Shown piece after piece: positions 28,676-37,833 of a stretch of 64,000 nt of DNA (position 1 is the stretch's first letter; the number at the start of each line of letters is the position of its first letter). The notes under the pieces are model-generated. The model did not search any database and was not told where the DNA came from. It saw nothing but the letters and a program-made list of their open reading frames with translations. Source of the stretch: Ancalomicrobiaceae bacterium S20 (GTDB lineage Bacteria > Pseudomonadota > Alphaproteobacteria > Rhizobiales > Ancalomicrobiaceae). Where the stretch lies: assembly GCA_040269895.1 (NCBI GenBank), contig CP158568.1, forward strand, positions 558,001 to 622,000, given 5' to 3'. The position numbers and the translations under genes are program-made.

Positions 28676-29875
28676 ATGATCACGCGCACGGATCGCTCGA
28701 ACTTCGCGGAATGGTGGTGGACGGTCGACCGCAGCCTGATCGCCGCAGGCATCGTGCTGCTGATCGGCGGTCTGGTCCTGTCCTTCGCGGCGAGCCCGCC
28801 GGTCGCCGAGCGCATCGGCGTCGCCGACAGCTTCTATTTCGTCAAACGCCACATGTTCTTCTTCGCGCTGGCGCTGCCGGTCATGATCGGCGTGACCTTC
28901 CTGTCGCCGCGCGCGATCCGGCGCACGGCGCTGGTCATGTTCGGCATCGGCGTCTTGATGTTGGTCGCGACGCTGTTCATCGGTCAGGAGGTCAAGGGCG
29001 CGCGGCGCTGGATCACGCTCGCCGGCATGTCGGTGCAGCCGTCCGAGTTCGTGAAGCCGGCCTTCATCATCGTGGTGGCGTGGCTGTTCGCCGATCGTCA
29101 GCGCCGGCCGGAGATTCCCGGCCATATCTTCGCGACGCTGCTGCTCGCGGTCGTGCTGGCGCTCCTGATCGCGCAGCCGGACATCGGCCAGACGCTGCTC
29201 ACGGCGAGCGCCTGGGCGGCGGTGTTCTTCGTGGCGGGCATGCCGCTGTTCTGGGTGATGGTCGGCCTCGGCGTCGCCGGCGGCGGTCTCTATGCGGCCT
29301 ATATGTTCGTGCCGCACGTGACGAGCCGCGTGAACCACTTCCTCGAGAAGATCCGCGGCGAAGGCAAGGCCATTCCCGGCCAGCCGAAGAGCGCCGGCGA
29401 CTTCCAGGCCCAGCAGGCGCACGACAGTTTCCTGAGCGGTGGCTGGTTCGGCCGGGGTCCGGGCGAGGGCACGGTCAAGCGCATGCTGCCGGATAGCCAT
29501 ACCGACTACATCTTCGCCGTGGTCGGCGAGGAATACGGCATCATCACCTGCGCGGTGCTCGCGGCCGTGTTCGCCTTCATCGTGTTCCGTGGCCTCTGGC
29601 ATGCGAACCGCGAGGAGGATCCGTTCATCCGCTACGCGATCGTCGGCCTCGTGGTGCTGATCGGCGTGCAGTCGGGCATCAACATGGCGGTGAACCTGCA
29701 GCTCATGCCGGCCAAGGGCATGACGCTGCCGTTCATCTCCTATGGCGGCTCGTCGCTTCTCGCGATCGCCTTCGAGATGGGCGCGCTGATCGCCCTGACC
29801 CGCCGGCGCGCGCAGGCGACCCGTATCGCGCCGCCGATCCATGCCCGCCCCTATGTCGAAGCGCAGGCGGCCTGA
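28676..29875 (+). CDS. ftsW: Septal peptidoglycan glycosyltransferase FtsW
   Basis: A 399-residue polytopic SEDS protein that polymerises lipid II at the septum together with FtsI. About ten membrane helices; typical SEDS blocks are GARRWITLAGMSVQPSEF, AQPDIGQTLL, the large loop ending in SHTDYIFAVVGEEYG, and LPFISYGGSSLLA near the end. The ATG at 28676 has the strong site GAGAGGGGAC about 8 bp upstream. The murD stop is 22 bp before. Confidence 0.95.
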   Translation: MITRTDRSNFAEWWWTVDRSLIAAGIVLLIGGLVLSFAASPPVAERIGVADSFYFVKRHMFFFALALPVMIGVTFLSPRAIRRTALVMFGIGVLMLVATLFIGQEVKGARRWITLAGMSVQPSEFVKPAFIIVVAWLFADRQRRPEIPGHIFATLLLAVVLALLIAQPDIGQTLLTASAWAAVFFVAGMPLFWVMVGLGVAGGGLYAAYMFVPHVTSRVNHFLEKIRGEGKAIPGQPKSAGDFQAQQAHDSFLSGGWFGRGPGEGTVKRMLPDSHTDYIFAVVGEEYGIITCAVLAAVFAFIVFRGLWHANREEDPFIRYAIVGLVVLIGVQSGINMAVNLQLMPAKGMTLPFISYGGSSLLAIAFEMGALIALTRRRAQATRIAPPIHARPYVEAQAA

Positions 29876-29892
29876 GAGGATTCAAGCAAGGC

Positions 29893-30987
29893 ATGGCCGA
29901 CACGATCCTGCTCGCCGCCGGGGGCACCGGCGGCCACCTGTTTCCGGCTGAATCCCTAGCGGTCGAACTCGGCCGGCGCGGCTTCACCGTGCATCTCGCC
30001 ACCGACCATCGCGCCGACAAATACGGCCGCGCCTTTCCGGCCGCCGAGATCCATATCGTGTCGTCGGAGACGGTGCGGGGTCGCGATCCGGTCTCGCTGA
30101 TGCGCTTCGCCGTCCGGCTCGGCCGCGGGTTTCTTCAGGCGCTCGGGCTGATGCGCCGCTTGAAGCCGAAGGCGGTCGTCGGCTTCGGCGGCTATCCGAC
30201 GTTTCCGCCGCTCGTGGCAGCGCGTGTCTGCGGCGTGCCGACCGTGCTCCATGAGCAGAACGCCGTCATGGGCCGCGCCAATCGCGCGCTCGCCGGCGGG
30301 GTGTCGAAGATCGCGCTGTCGTTCGAGGCGACCGATCTCATCGGCGACCGCGCGGCCAAGGCGGTGCTGACCGGCAACCCGGTCCGCCCGATGGTGATCG
30401 AGGCGGCCGCCATCCCCTATGAGGCGCCGGTGCCGGGCGGGGTGTTGAAGCTTCTCGTCTTCGGCGGCAGCCAGGGTGCGCGGTTCTTCTCCGAACTGGT
30501 GCCGCCGGCGATTGCGCTCCTGACGCCCGAGATCCGGGCTCGGCTTGCGATCGTGCAGCAGGCGCGCGCGGAGGATCTGGCCGGCGTCGAGACGGCCTAC
30601 GCGCAAGCCGGCGTCACGGCCGAGGTGGCGCCGTTCTTCGTCGATCTGCCGCGCCGCATCGCCGACAGCCATCTGGTGCTGTGCCGCTCCGGGGCCTCGT
30701 CAGTGACGGAACTGGCGGTCATCGGCCGGCCGGCACTGATGGTGCCGCTGCCGGGCCTGCTCGACCAGGACCAGGCGGCCAATGCCCGCGTGTTGGAGGC
30801 CGCCGGCGGCGGCTGGACCATGCCGCAGGCGACGCTGACGCCCGCGGTGCTGGCGCAGGCGATCGAGCGCTTCATGGCCGCGCCGGACGAGCTCGTCCGC
30901 GCCGCCGCCGCAGCCCGCGCGCAAGGGCGCCCGGATGCGGTCGTGCGGCTCGCGGATGTGGTCGAGGCGGCTGCGCGGGGGCGTTGA
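29893..30987 (+). CDS. murG: Lipid II synthase MurG
   Basis: A 364-residue membrane-associated GT28 glycosyltransferase that adds GlcNAc to lipid I. The first glycine loop AAGGTGGHLFPA lies at residues 8-19, VGFGGYPTFPP near 96-106, HEQNAVMGRANR follows, FGGSQGARFF is the second glycine loop, and RSGASSVTELAVIGRPALMVP binds UDP-GlcNAc. Complete and normal in length. It is followed by the inserted toxin-antitoxin genes instead of murC directly. Confidence 0.95.
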   Translation: MADTILLAAGGTGGHLFPAESLAVELGRRGFTVHLATDHRADKYGRAFPAAEIHIVSSETVRGRDPVSLMRFAVRLGRGFLQALGLMRRLKPKAVVGFGGYPTFPPLVAARVCGVPTVLHEQNAVMGRANRALAGGVSKIALSFEATDLIGDRAAKAVLTGNPVRPMVIEAAAIPYEAPVPGGVLKLLVFGGSQGARFFSELVPPAIALLTPEIRARLAIVQQARAEDLAGVETAYAQAGVTAEVAPFFVDLPRRIADSHLVLCRSGASSVTELAVIGRPALMVPLPGLLDQDQAANARVLEAAGGGWTMPQATLTPAVLAQAIERFMAAPDELVRAAAAARAQGRPDAVVRLADVVEAAARGR

Positions 30988-31032
30988 GGCCCGGCGCTTT
31001 ACAGGGTCGCGGCTCTGTGCCTAGCTCAATGC

Positions 31033-31305
31033 ATGACCAAGGTTTCGATCGACGAAGCGGAGAAGCACCTCGGGGAACTCGCCGAACGCGTGGCCGGCGG
31101 CGAGACGATCGTGTTGACGCGCGACGGCAAGCCGGTGGCGGATCTCGTGCCGCATCGGGGTGCAGGCGGCTTGAGCCGCGCGGCGGTGGAAGCGGCCAAG
31201 CGCCGCCGGGGCATCGAGGGCAGCGTATTCTCGTGGGATCCCGAGACGTTCGACGATCCTATCTCGGAGGAGGAGTTCCTGACGCTCCTCGATCCGGGGA
31301 AATGA
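31033..31305 (+). CDS. Phd/YefM-type antitoxin
   Basis: A 90-residue antitoxin. The N-terminal 50 residues have the Phd/YefM pattern (VSIDEAEKHLGELAERVAGG, then ETIVLTRDGKPVADLVP), which forms a DNA-binding dimer. The acidic C-terminus (SWDPETFDDPISEEEF) would wrap the toxin. Its stop overlaps the toxin start (ATGA), the usual coupling for such operons. The pair is probably autoregulated through this protein. Confidence 0.88.
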   Translation: MTKVSIDEAEKHLGELAERVAGGETIVLTRDGKPVADLVPHRGAGGLSRAAVEAAKRRRGIEGSVFSWDPETFDDPISEEEFLTLLDPGK

Positions 31306-31697
31306 AACTCCTGCTCGACACGCACATCTTGTTGGCGTTCGTCGATGATCGACTTCCGTCACTCGGACCTGCTGTGGAGCGTATTGTCGGCGACAGCCGG
31401 GTCGAGCCCTATGCCAGCGTAGCCAGCATCTGGGAAATCGCTATCAAGTGGCGTGCGGGCAAGCTGAACATGCGGCTCCGGCCAGACGATCTGGCCGAGT
31501 TCTTTGTCGAAATCGGCATCTCCATCCTGCCGATCGAAGCGCGCCATGTCGTGGCGCCCTTCGATCCCGAACCGCCGACGCGCGATCCGTTCGATCGTCT
31601 GCTCCTGTCGATCTGCCATGCTGACGGCCTGAAATTGGTGACGATCGACCGGGCGCTGAGGTCCCATCCACTCAGTTTCGGCGTATCCCTGTCCTGA
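31302..31697 (+). CDS. PIN-domain toxin (VapC-like ribonuclease)
   Basis: A 131-residue PIN-domain protein, expected to be a Mg-dependent endoribonuclease that blocks translation when its antitoxin is lost. The acidic residues are in place: [11 protein letters not shown] (Asp 6), [11 protein letters not shown] (Glu about 47), [16 protein letters not shown] (Asp about 95 and 98) and LVTIDRAL (Asp about 117). It belongs to the type seen next to Phd antitoxins. The RNA target is not predictable. The pair sits between murG and murC, an unusual place. Confidence 0.88.
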   Translation: MKLLLDTHILLAFVDDRLPSLGPAVERIVGDSRVEPYASVASIWEIAIKWRAGKLNMRLRPDDLAEFFVEIGISILPIEARHVVAPFDPEPPTRDPFDRLLLSICHADGLKLVTIDRALRSHPLSFGVSLS

Positions 31698-31758
31698 CGC
31701 GCTCGATATTGCTACGAAGCGCGCAGATACGAATCATAGAACCAAGGATGTCCCGCCC

Positions 31759-33193
31759 ATGAAAATGCCTTCCACCATCGGTCCGGTGCACTTCGTCGGG
31801 ATCGGCGGGATCGGGATGAGCGGGATCGCCGAGGTGCTGCACACGCTCGGCTTCAAGGTGCAGGGCTCCGACGTCGCGGACAATTACAATGTCCAGCGGC
31901 TGCGCGAGAAGGGCATCCCGGTCGCGATCGGGCATGACGGGGCCAATCTCGGCGAGGCGCGCGTCGTTGTCGTCTCCTCGGCGATCCGACGCGACAATCC
32001 GGAACTGGTCGCGGCGCGCGCGCGCCTGCTGCCGGTCGTGCGGCGCGCGGAGATGCTCGCCGAGCTGATGCGCTTCAAGCAGGCGGTCGCCGTCGGCGGC
32101 ACGCATGGCAAGACCACGACGACCTCGATGGTCGCGGCGTTGCTCGATGCCGGCGGGCTCGACCCGACCGTGATCAACGGCGGCATCATCAACGCCTACG
32201 GCACCAACGCCCGGCTCGGCGGCGGCCAGTGGATGGTGGTCGAGTCCGACGAGTCCGACGGCTCCTTCGTCAAGCTGCCGGCGGATGTCGCGGTCGTGAC
32301 CAACATCGACCCCGAGCATCTCGATCACTACGGCACGTTCGACAAGGCGAAGGAGGCGTTCAAGCAGTTCGTCGAGAACGTGCCCTTCTACGGCTTCGCG
32401 GTCATGTGCCTCGACCACCCGGAGGTGCAGGCGCTGGTCGGCAAGATCGAGGACCGGCGGATCGTGACCTACGGCACCAATCCGCAGGCCGACATCCGCT
32501 ATATGGACGTGGTGCCGGAAGGCCGCGCCTCGCGCTTCTCGGTGCACATCCGCGACCGCGTCACCGGCACCGAGAAGGACATTCGCGACCTCGTCGTCAA
32601 CATGCCGGGCATCCACAACATCGCCAACGCCACCGCCGCGATCGCGGTCGCCGATCAGCTCGGCATCGCGCCGGAGGCGATCCGCAAGGGGCTCGCCGCC
32701 TTCACCGGCGTGAAGCGGCGCTTCACGCTGACCGGCGAGTGGAACGGCGTGCAGGTGTTCGACGACTACGGCCACCATCCGGTCGAGATCATGGCCGTGC
32801 TCAAGGCGGCGCGCTCGGCCGTCACCGGCGAGGGCAAGGGCGGCCGCGTCGTCGCGGTCATGCAGCCGCATCGCTATTCGCGGTTGGCGAGCCTGTTCGA
32901 GGAGTTCTGCCAGGCGTTCAACGACGCCGACATGGTCGTCGTGTCGGACGTCTACGCCGCCGGCGAGGCGCCGATCCCCGGCGCGAGCCGCGATGCGCTG
33001 GTCGGCGGTCTGCGCGCGCGGCCACCGCAACGTGATCCCGCTCGAGAGCCCGGACCAGATCGCCGGGCTCGTGAAGGATTTTGCCAAGCCGGGCGACTAT
33101 GTCGTGTTCCTCGGCGCCGGCAACATCACGCAGTGGGCTTACGCGTTGCCGAAGCAGCTCGCCGCGTTCTCCGATCAGGGAACGCGGGCGTGA
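31759..33193 (+). CDS. murC: UDP-MurNAc:L-alanine ligase MurC, apparent frameshift near the C-terminus
   Basis: Catalyses the first Mur ligase step, adding L-alanine to UDP-MurNAc. Visible are [17 protein letters not shown] at the start, the P-loop [12 protein letters not shown] (about residues 113-124), [20 protein letters not shown] and the [10 protein letters not shown] block. Up to about 33015 the frame is perfect; the end (GHRNVIPLE to [20 protein letters not shown]) lies in the next frame and stops at 33193. The break is in GCGCGCGCG at 33012-33020; two more bases give LRARGHRNV and 478 residues, one fewer gives LRAGHRNV. Unbroken, the upstream frame runs on into murB. Sequence error is the likeliest cause. 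The stop overlaps the murB GTG start. Confidence 0.88.
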
Positions 33194-34143
33194 GCGCGAG
33201 CGTCACGACGTTCGATCCGTCGGCGATCCCCGGCGTGCGCGGGGCGATCACGGGCGATTTCGCGCTCGGCGAGGTGACCTGGTTCCGCGTCGGCGGCGCG
33301 GTCGAGACGCTGTTCCAGCCGGCCGACGAGGACGATCTCGCGACGTTCCTGAGGGCGCTGCCCGAGGACGTGCCGGTCATGACGATCGGCCTCGGCTCGA
33401 ACTCGCTGATCCGCGAGGGCGGCGTACCGGGCGTGGCGATCCGGCTGCCGATGCGCGGCTTCGGTGCGATCGAGCGGGTCGGCGAGACGCGCATCCGGGT
33501 CGGCGCCGCGGCGCCCGACAAGCAGGTGGCGAAGGCTGCGCTCGACTTCGGTCTCGGCGGCTTCGCGTTCTATTTCGGCATTCCCGGCGGCATCGGCGGC
33601 GCGCTCCGGATGAATGCCGGGGCCAATGGCGGGGACACCAGCCAGCGGGTGGTCGAGGTCCGCGCCATCGACCGGCGCGGCGAGGTCCATGTCTTCGCCA
33701 ATGCGGATATGGGCTATGCCTATCGGCATTGTTCCGCACCGGGCGACCTGATCTTCACCTCGGCCGTGTTCGAGGGCGTCGCGGCCGACAAGGCCGAGAT
33801 CGAGACGCAGATGGCGGCCGTCACCGAGCATCGCGAGACCGCGCAGCCGATCCGGTCGAAGACCGGCGGCTCGACCTTCAAGAACCCGCCCGGACAGTCG
33901 GCCTGGAAGCTCGTCGACGCGGCCGGCATGCGCGGTTTCCGCGTTGGCGGCGCGCAGGTCTCGGAGATGCACTGCAACTTCCTGATCAACACCGGCGATG
34001 CCACCGCCTACGACATCGAACTGCTCGGCGAGACGGTGCGCGCGCGGGTGCTCGAGACGTCCGGCGTGCAGCTCGAGTGGGAGATCAAGCGCTTCGGCCG
34101 GTTCGCCGCCGGGCGCGCCGTGGAGCCGTTCCTCGGGGCGTGA
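33190..34143 (+). CDS. murB: UDP-N-acetylenolpyruvoylglucosamine reductase MurB
   Basis: A 317-residue FAD enzyme that reduces the enolpyruvyl group to form UDP-MurNAc. Visible are [13 protein letters not shown] at the FAD domain start, [32 protein letters not shown], and the C-terminal [22 protein letters not shown] and [15 protein letters not shown]. The YGYAYRHC region (GYAYRHCS here) marks the type I enzyme. Start GTG at 33190 overlaps the murC stop (GTGA). Confidence 0.94.
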   Translation: MSASVTTFDPSAIPGVRGAITGDFALGEVTWFRVGGAVETLFQPADEDDLATFLRALPEDVPVMTIGLGSNSLIREGGVPGVAIRLPMRGFGAIERVGETRIRVGAAAPDKQVAKAALDFGLGGFAFYFGIPGGIGGALRMNAGANGGDTSQRVVEVRAIDRRGEVHVFANADMGYAYRHCSAPGDLIFTSAVFEGVAADKAEIETQMAAVTEHRETAQPIRSKTGGSTFKNPPGQSAWKLVDAAGMRGFRVGGAQVSEMHCNFLINTGDATAYDIELLGETVRARVLETSGVQLEWEIKRFGRFAAGRAVEPFLGA

Positions 34144-34508
34144 GGCAGGACGGGCGCGACCGATCCGGCAAGGCGCGCCCGTGGGCCCGCTTTTGGCAGT
34201 GACGCCGCCACAATCTTCCGTAACGGTTGGTCTACGGGGTGATTCGCGGGGCGCGCGGGTCGGCTCCCGGCCGGCTGTTCGGTCTCGGACCTCAAATGTC
34301 GTGATGCCGGAGTGGGCTGTCGGCCGGCCGCATGGGTGAGCCGGGTTCCACCCCCCTTCGGGCATCGGTCGAACGGTCGTTCGGGCAATGCGGGCGCATC
34401 GGAATTCGTGAAGCGTAATGCGGGAAGGCCGGCGTCGGGGACGTCGGCCTTTGTCGAATCCGGGCCACCGTCGCGTGGAGCCGGACAAGAAGATCGGGGA
34501 CAAACGAA
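34144..34508 (+). other. murB-ddl intergenic region
   Basis: 365 bp without a supported gene; open frames here are antisense or arginine-rich shadows. It contains a GATTC site near 34242 and the strong hairpin at 34426-34452. It may hold a separate promoter for ddl-ftsQ-ftsA. Confidence 0.5.
34426..34452 (+). terminator. Strong hairpin 57 bp before ddl
   Basis: AAGGCCGGCGTC pairs with GACGTCGGCCTT (12 bp with one G-T wobble) around a GGG loop, followed by TGTCGAAT. It could terminate murB transcription or act as an attenuator in the ddl leader. The T-tract is poor. Confidence 0.45.
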
Positions 34509-35432
34509 ATGACGAAGCACGTCGCGGTTCTGATGGGCGGATGGGATCCGGAGCGGCCGGTGAGCCTCAGGTCGGGCGAGGCCTGCGCCGGCGCGCTCGA
34601 GCGGGCGGGCTTCCAGGTCACCCGGCTCGACGTCGACCGCGACGTGATGAACACGCTCGCCGCGCTGAAGCCGGATGTCGCCTTCAATGCGCTGCATGGC
34701 CCCTGGGGCGAAGGCGGCGCCATGCAGGGCATGCTGGAGACGCTGCGCATCCCCTACACCCACTCCGGCATCCTCGCCTCGGGCCTGGCGATGAACAAGG
34801 AAAAGGCCAAGCTCGTCTTCAAGGCCGAGGGCATCCCGGTCGCCGAAGCCGTGGTCACCAGCCGTTTCGAGGCCGCCAAGGAGCACGTGCTGCCGCCGCC
34901 CTATGTGGTGAAGCCGGTGGCGCAGGGGTCGTCCTTCGGCGTGATCATCGTCTCGGCCGATCGCAGCCATCCCCCGCAGGAGCTCCTGCGCGACGACTGG
35001 CCCTACGGCGACATCGTGATGGTCGAGACCTACATCCCCGGGCGCGAGCTCACCGTCGGCGTGATGGGCGGCAAGGCGCTCGATATCATCGAAGTGGTTC
35101 CGCAGGGGCAGGCCTTCTACGACTTCGATTCGAAATACGCGCCGGGGGGCTCGCGGCACGTCCTTCCGGCGGCGCTTAAACCAAATATTTACCAAACCGT
35201 CCAAATGCTGGCGGAGAAGGCCTATGCGGCGATCGGTTGCCGCGGCGTTTCCCGGGCCGACTTTCGATTCGATGATTCGGGCGACGGCGATGGTGCGCTG
35301 TACTGCCTCGAAATGAACACGCAGCCGGGCATGACGGCGACGTCGCTGGTGCCGGAAATGGCCGCTCATGCGGGCATTTCTTTCGAGGCTCTGGTGACCT
35401 GGATGGTGGAGGACGCGAGTTGCGATCGTTAG
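34509..35432 (+). CDS. ddl: D-alanine:D-alanine ligase
   Basis: A 307-residue ATP-grasp enzyme that makes D-Ala-D-Ala for MurF. Visible are VAVLMGGWDPERPVSLRSG, NALHGPWGEGG, PYTHSGILASGLAMNK, PPPYVVKPVAQGSSFGV, the metal-binding end LEMNTQPGMTATSLVPE. DPER replaces the more usual SAER/SPER in the first motif. The last codons overlap the ftsQ start (TTG at 35420). Intact. Confidence 0.94.
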   Translation: MTKHVAVLMGGWDPERPVSLRSGEACAGALERAGFQVTRLDVDRDVMNTLAALKPDVAFNALHGPWGEGGAMQGMLETLRIPYTHSGILASGLAMNKEKAKLVFKAEGIPVAEAVVTSRFEAAKEHVLPPPYVVKPVAQGSSFGVIIVSADRSHPPQELLRDDWPYGDIVMVETYIPGRELTVGVMGGKALDIIEVVPQGQAFYDFDSKYAPGGSRHVLPAALKPNIYQTVQMLAEKAYAAIGCRGVSRADFRFDDSGDGDGALYCLEMNTQPGMTATSLVPEMAAHAGISFEALVTWMVEDASCDR

Positions 35433-36337
35433 TGGGGCACAGGCGACGGCGCGGGGCGTCGTTCCAGGAGGGAGGTCCCGATCGGGGCTTCCGCCCGGGA
35501 CGTCTCATCCGCACGTTCCGTCGCTGGCTCCACGCGGTCGACGACTACGCCCGCCATGTCCGTCCGATGTCCGGCACCTATGCCGCGCTCGGCTTCCTCG
35601 GCGCCTGGGTCGGCTACGGCATGGCGCTCTCCGGCGACTGGCGGCCGACCGCCGAGGCGCTGACCGCGGCGGCCGGCTTCCGGGTCCAGTCGATCGAGAT
35701 CCAGGGGCTCGCCGAGTCCGACTCGACCGAGATCGTCGACCGCATCGACGTCACCGCGCAGTCCTCGCTGATGATGCTCGACGTCGAGCGCGCCCGGCAG
35801 CGCGTGGCGGAGATCCCGTGGGTCTCCGACGTCTCGGTCAAGAAGCTCTATCCCCACCGCATCGTGGTCAGCCTCAACGAGCGGCTGCCCTTCGCGCTGT
35901 GGCAGGACGACGGCCGGCTCAAGGTCGTCGACCGCACCGGCGCGGTGATGTCGGAGACGATCCTCGCCCGCCATACCGCGCTGCCGCTGGTGGTCGGCAC
36001 GGGCGCCAATGCGCGCGCCGAAGAGGCCGTCGATCTGATGGCCTCCGCTCCGTCGATCCGGTCGCGGGTGCGTGCCGCGGTGCTGGTGGCCGAACGGCGC
36101 TGGAACCTGGTCACGGTCGAGGGCGTCGAGATCCGCCTGCCCGAGGAGGATCCCAAGGCCGCGCTGGCGCGGGTCGCGCAATTGCAGGCGACCAAGCGCC
36201 TGCTCGATCGCGACATCGTCGCGGTCGATGTGCGCGCGGCCGACAAGCTGTTCGTGCGCCTCTCCGATGCCGCTGCCGAGCAGCGCAAGGAGATGAACAA
36301 GGCACGCATGCCGAAGAAGAGGGGGACCGACACATGA
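35420..36337 (+). CDS. ftsQ: Cell division protein FtsQ
   Basis: A 305-residue bitopic division protein that links FtsA/FtsZ-stage proteins to FtsBL in the periplasm. It has a basic cytoplasmic N-terminus (about 1-55), one membrane helix (about 52-72), a POTRA domain starting at FRVQSIEIQGLAESD, and a beta domain with LYPHRIVVSLNERLPFALW. Start TTG at 35420 lies inside the end of ddl (13 bp overlap). Ends with an ATGA overlap into ftsA. Confidence 0.92.
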   Translation: MRSLVGHRRRRGASFQEGGPDRGFRPGRLIRTFRRWLHAVDDYARHVRPMSGTYAALGFLGAWVGYGMALSGDWRPTAEALTAAAGFRVQSIEIQGLAESDSTEIVDRIDVTAQSSLMMLDVERARQRVAEIPWVSDVSVKKLYPHRIVVSLNERLPFALWQDDGRLKVVDRTGAVMSETILARHTALPLVVGTGANARAEEAVDLMASAPSIRSRVRAAVLVAERRWNLVTVEGVEIRLPEEDPKAALARVAQLQATKRLLDRDIVAVDVRAADKLFVRLSDAAAEQRKEMNKARMPKKRGTDT

Positions 36338-37659
36338 GACGGCCTCCCTCCGATCCGAATATCGTTCCGCGCATGCGGCCGCTGTCACACCGGCGGCCGA
36401 CGGTCGTTTCCGTCCTCGACGTCGGCTCGTCGAAGGTGACCTGCCTGATCGCCCGGCTGAGCCCGCGCGCGCCGGACAAGGTGCTGCCGGGCCGCACGCA
36501 TGATCTCGCCGTGCTCGGCTACGGCATGCAGCGCGCCCGCGGCATGAAGTCGGGCACGGTCATCGACCTCGACGAGGCCGAGCAGTCGATCCGGCTGGCC
36601 GTCGATGCGGCCGAACGCATGGCGGGTCTGACCATCGAATCGCTTATCCTCAACATCACGGCCGGCCGGCCGCGCTCGGAGGTGTTCCGGGCCAGCGTCG
36701 ACGTGGCCGGTCTCGAGGTGGACGAGGCGGATATCCAGCGCGTGCTCTCGGCGGGCGGCTCGCATTCGGTGACCGACGATCGGTCGCTCGTGCACTCGCT
36801 GCCGATCGGATACGCGCTCGACGGTTCGCGGGGCATCAGGGATCCGCGCGGTATGCTCGGCAAGAAGCTCGCGGTCGACATGCATGTGGTGACGGCGGAC
36901 ACGGCTCCGATCCGCAACCTCGAACTCGCCGTCAACCGCTGCCATCTCGAAGTCGAGACCATCGTCGCGACGCCCTATGCGTCGGGCCTGTCGACGCTGG
37001 TCGATGACGAGGCGGATCTCGGCGTCGCGCTCGTCGACATGGGTGGCGGCACGACCTCGATGGCGGTGTTCGCCGATGGCGCCTTCTGCCATGTGGACGC
37101 GGTCGCGATCGGCGGCCACCACGTGACGATGGACATCGCGCGCGGCCTGTCGACCCGGCTTGCCGACGCCGAACGGATCAAGACGCTGCACGGCACGGCG
37201 CTCGCCGCCTCCTCTGACGATCACGAGATCATCGGCGTGCCGGCGGTCGGCGAGGACACCCACGACATTGTCAACGTGCCGCGCGGCGCGCTGACCCGCA
37301 TCATCCGCCCGCGCATCGAGGAGACCCTCGAACTGGTGCGCGACCGGCTCGCGGCCTCCGGCTTCGCCGGCCGGGTCGGGCGCCGCGTCGTGCTGACCGG
37401 CGGCGCCAGCCAGCTGACGGGCCTCGTCGAGGTCGCCCGGCGCATCCTCGGCCGCAATGTCCGGCTCGGCCGGCCGCTCGGCATCGCCGGGCTGCCGCAG
37501 GCGGCCAAGGGGCCGGCCTATGCGGCGGCGGTGGGGCTTCTGATCTACCCGCAGGTGGCGCAGATCGAGCAGTTCGATCAGCGCCGCAGCCGCCGGCTGA
37601 TGACCGGCACCGGCGGGCGGATCGCCAAGATCGGCCAATGGCTGAGGGACAGTTGGTGA
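36334..37659 (+). CDS. ftsA: Cell division protein FtsA
   Basis: A 441-residue actin-like protein that tethers FtsZ to the membrane. Visible are VVSVLDVGSSKVTCLIARL (phosphate 1 loop), the SHS2 1C domain region, VALVDMGGGTTSMAVF (phosphate 2) and VVLTGGASQLTGL (adenosine loop). The C-terminal amphipathic membrane helix is IAKIGQWLRDSW. It starts within the ftsQ stop (ATGA). Confidence 0.95.
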   Translation: MRRPPSDPNIVPRMRPLSHRRPTVVSVLDVGSSKVTCLIARLSPRAPDKVLPGRTHDLAVLGYGMQRARGMKSGTVIDLDEAEQSIRLAVDAAERMAGLTIESLILNITAGRPRSEVFRASVDVAGLEVDEADIQRVLSAGGSHSVTDDRSLVHSLPIGYALDGSRGIRDPRGMLGKKLAVDMHVVTADTAPIRNLELAVNRCHLEVETIVATPYASGLSTLVDDEADLGVALVDMGGGTTSMAVFADGAFCHVDAVAIGGHHVTMDIARGLSTRLADAERIKTLHGTALAASSDDHEIIGVPAVGEDTHDIVNVPRGALTRIIRPRIEETLELVRDRLAASGFAGRVGRRVVLTGGASQLTGLVEVARRILGRNVRLGRPLGIAGLPQAAKGPAYAAAVGLLIYPQVAQIEQFDQRRSRRLMTGTGGRIAKIGQWLRDSW

Positions 37660-37698
37660 TCCCCCGGCCGAGGGCGACAGCGTAACGGGCGCAAGCCC

Positions 37699-37738
37699 CG
37701 AGTTTCGAGTTTCGAGTTCCGGCGGACCCGCGGTCCGC
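37699..37738. repeat. Micro-repeat and hairpin between ftsA and ftsZ
   Basis: CGAGTTT, CGAGTTT and CGAGTTC follow one another at about 37699-37719. GCGGACC (37722-37728) then pairs with GGTCCGC (37732-37738) across a CGC loop, followed by AAAAGAGC. This could be a weak terminator or an mRNA processing or attenuation site that sets FtsA:FtsZ stoichiometry; the role is not known. Confidence 0.4.
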
Positions 37739-37833
37739 AAAAGAGCAGGTCGGGGTCCTTCGGGGCCTCGGTCGACAACAACGAAGACCGGAAGACCCCG
37801 CCGACGACCGCGGGCCGACAACGTGAGGCAGCC

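Noticed and set aside
31759-34143. One 794-codon frame reading as a MurC-MurB fusion
   Set aside because: The stretch 33015-33190 in that frame is arginine-rich nonsense, while the true MurC end is intact in the next frame with a stop at 33193 and a GTG start for murB overlapping it.
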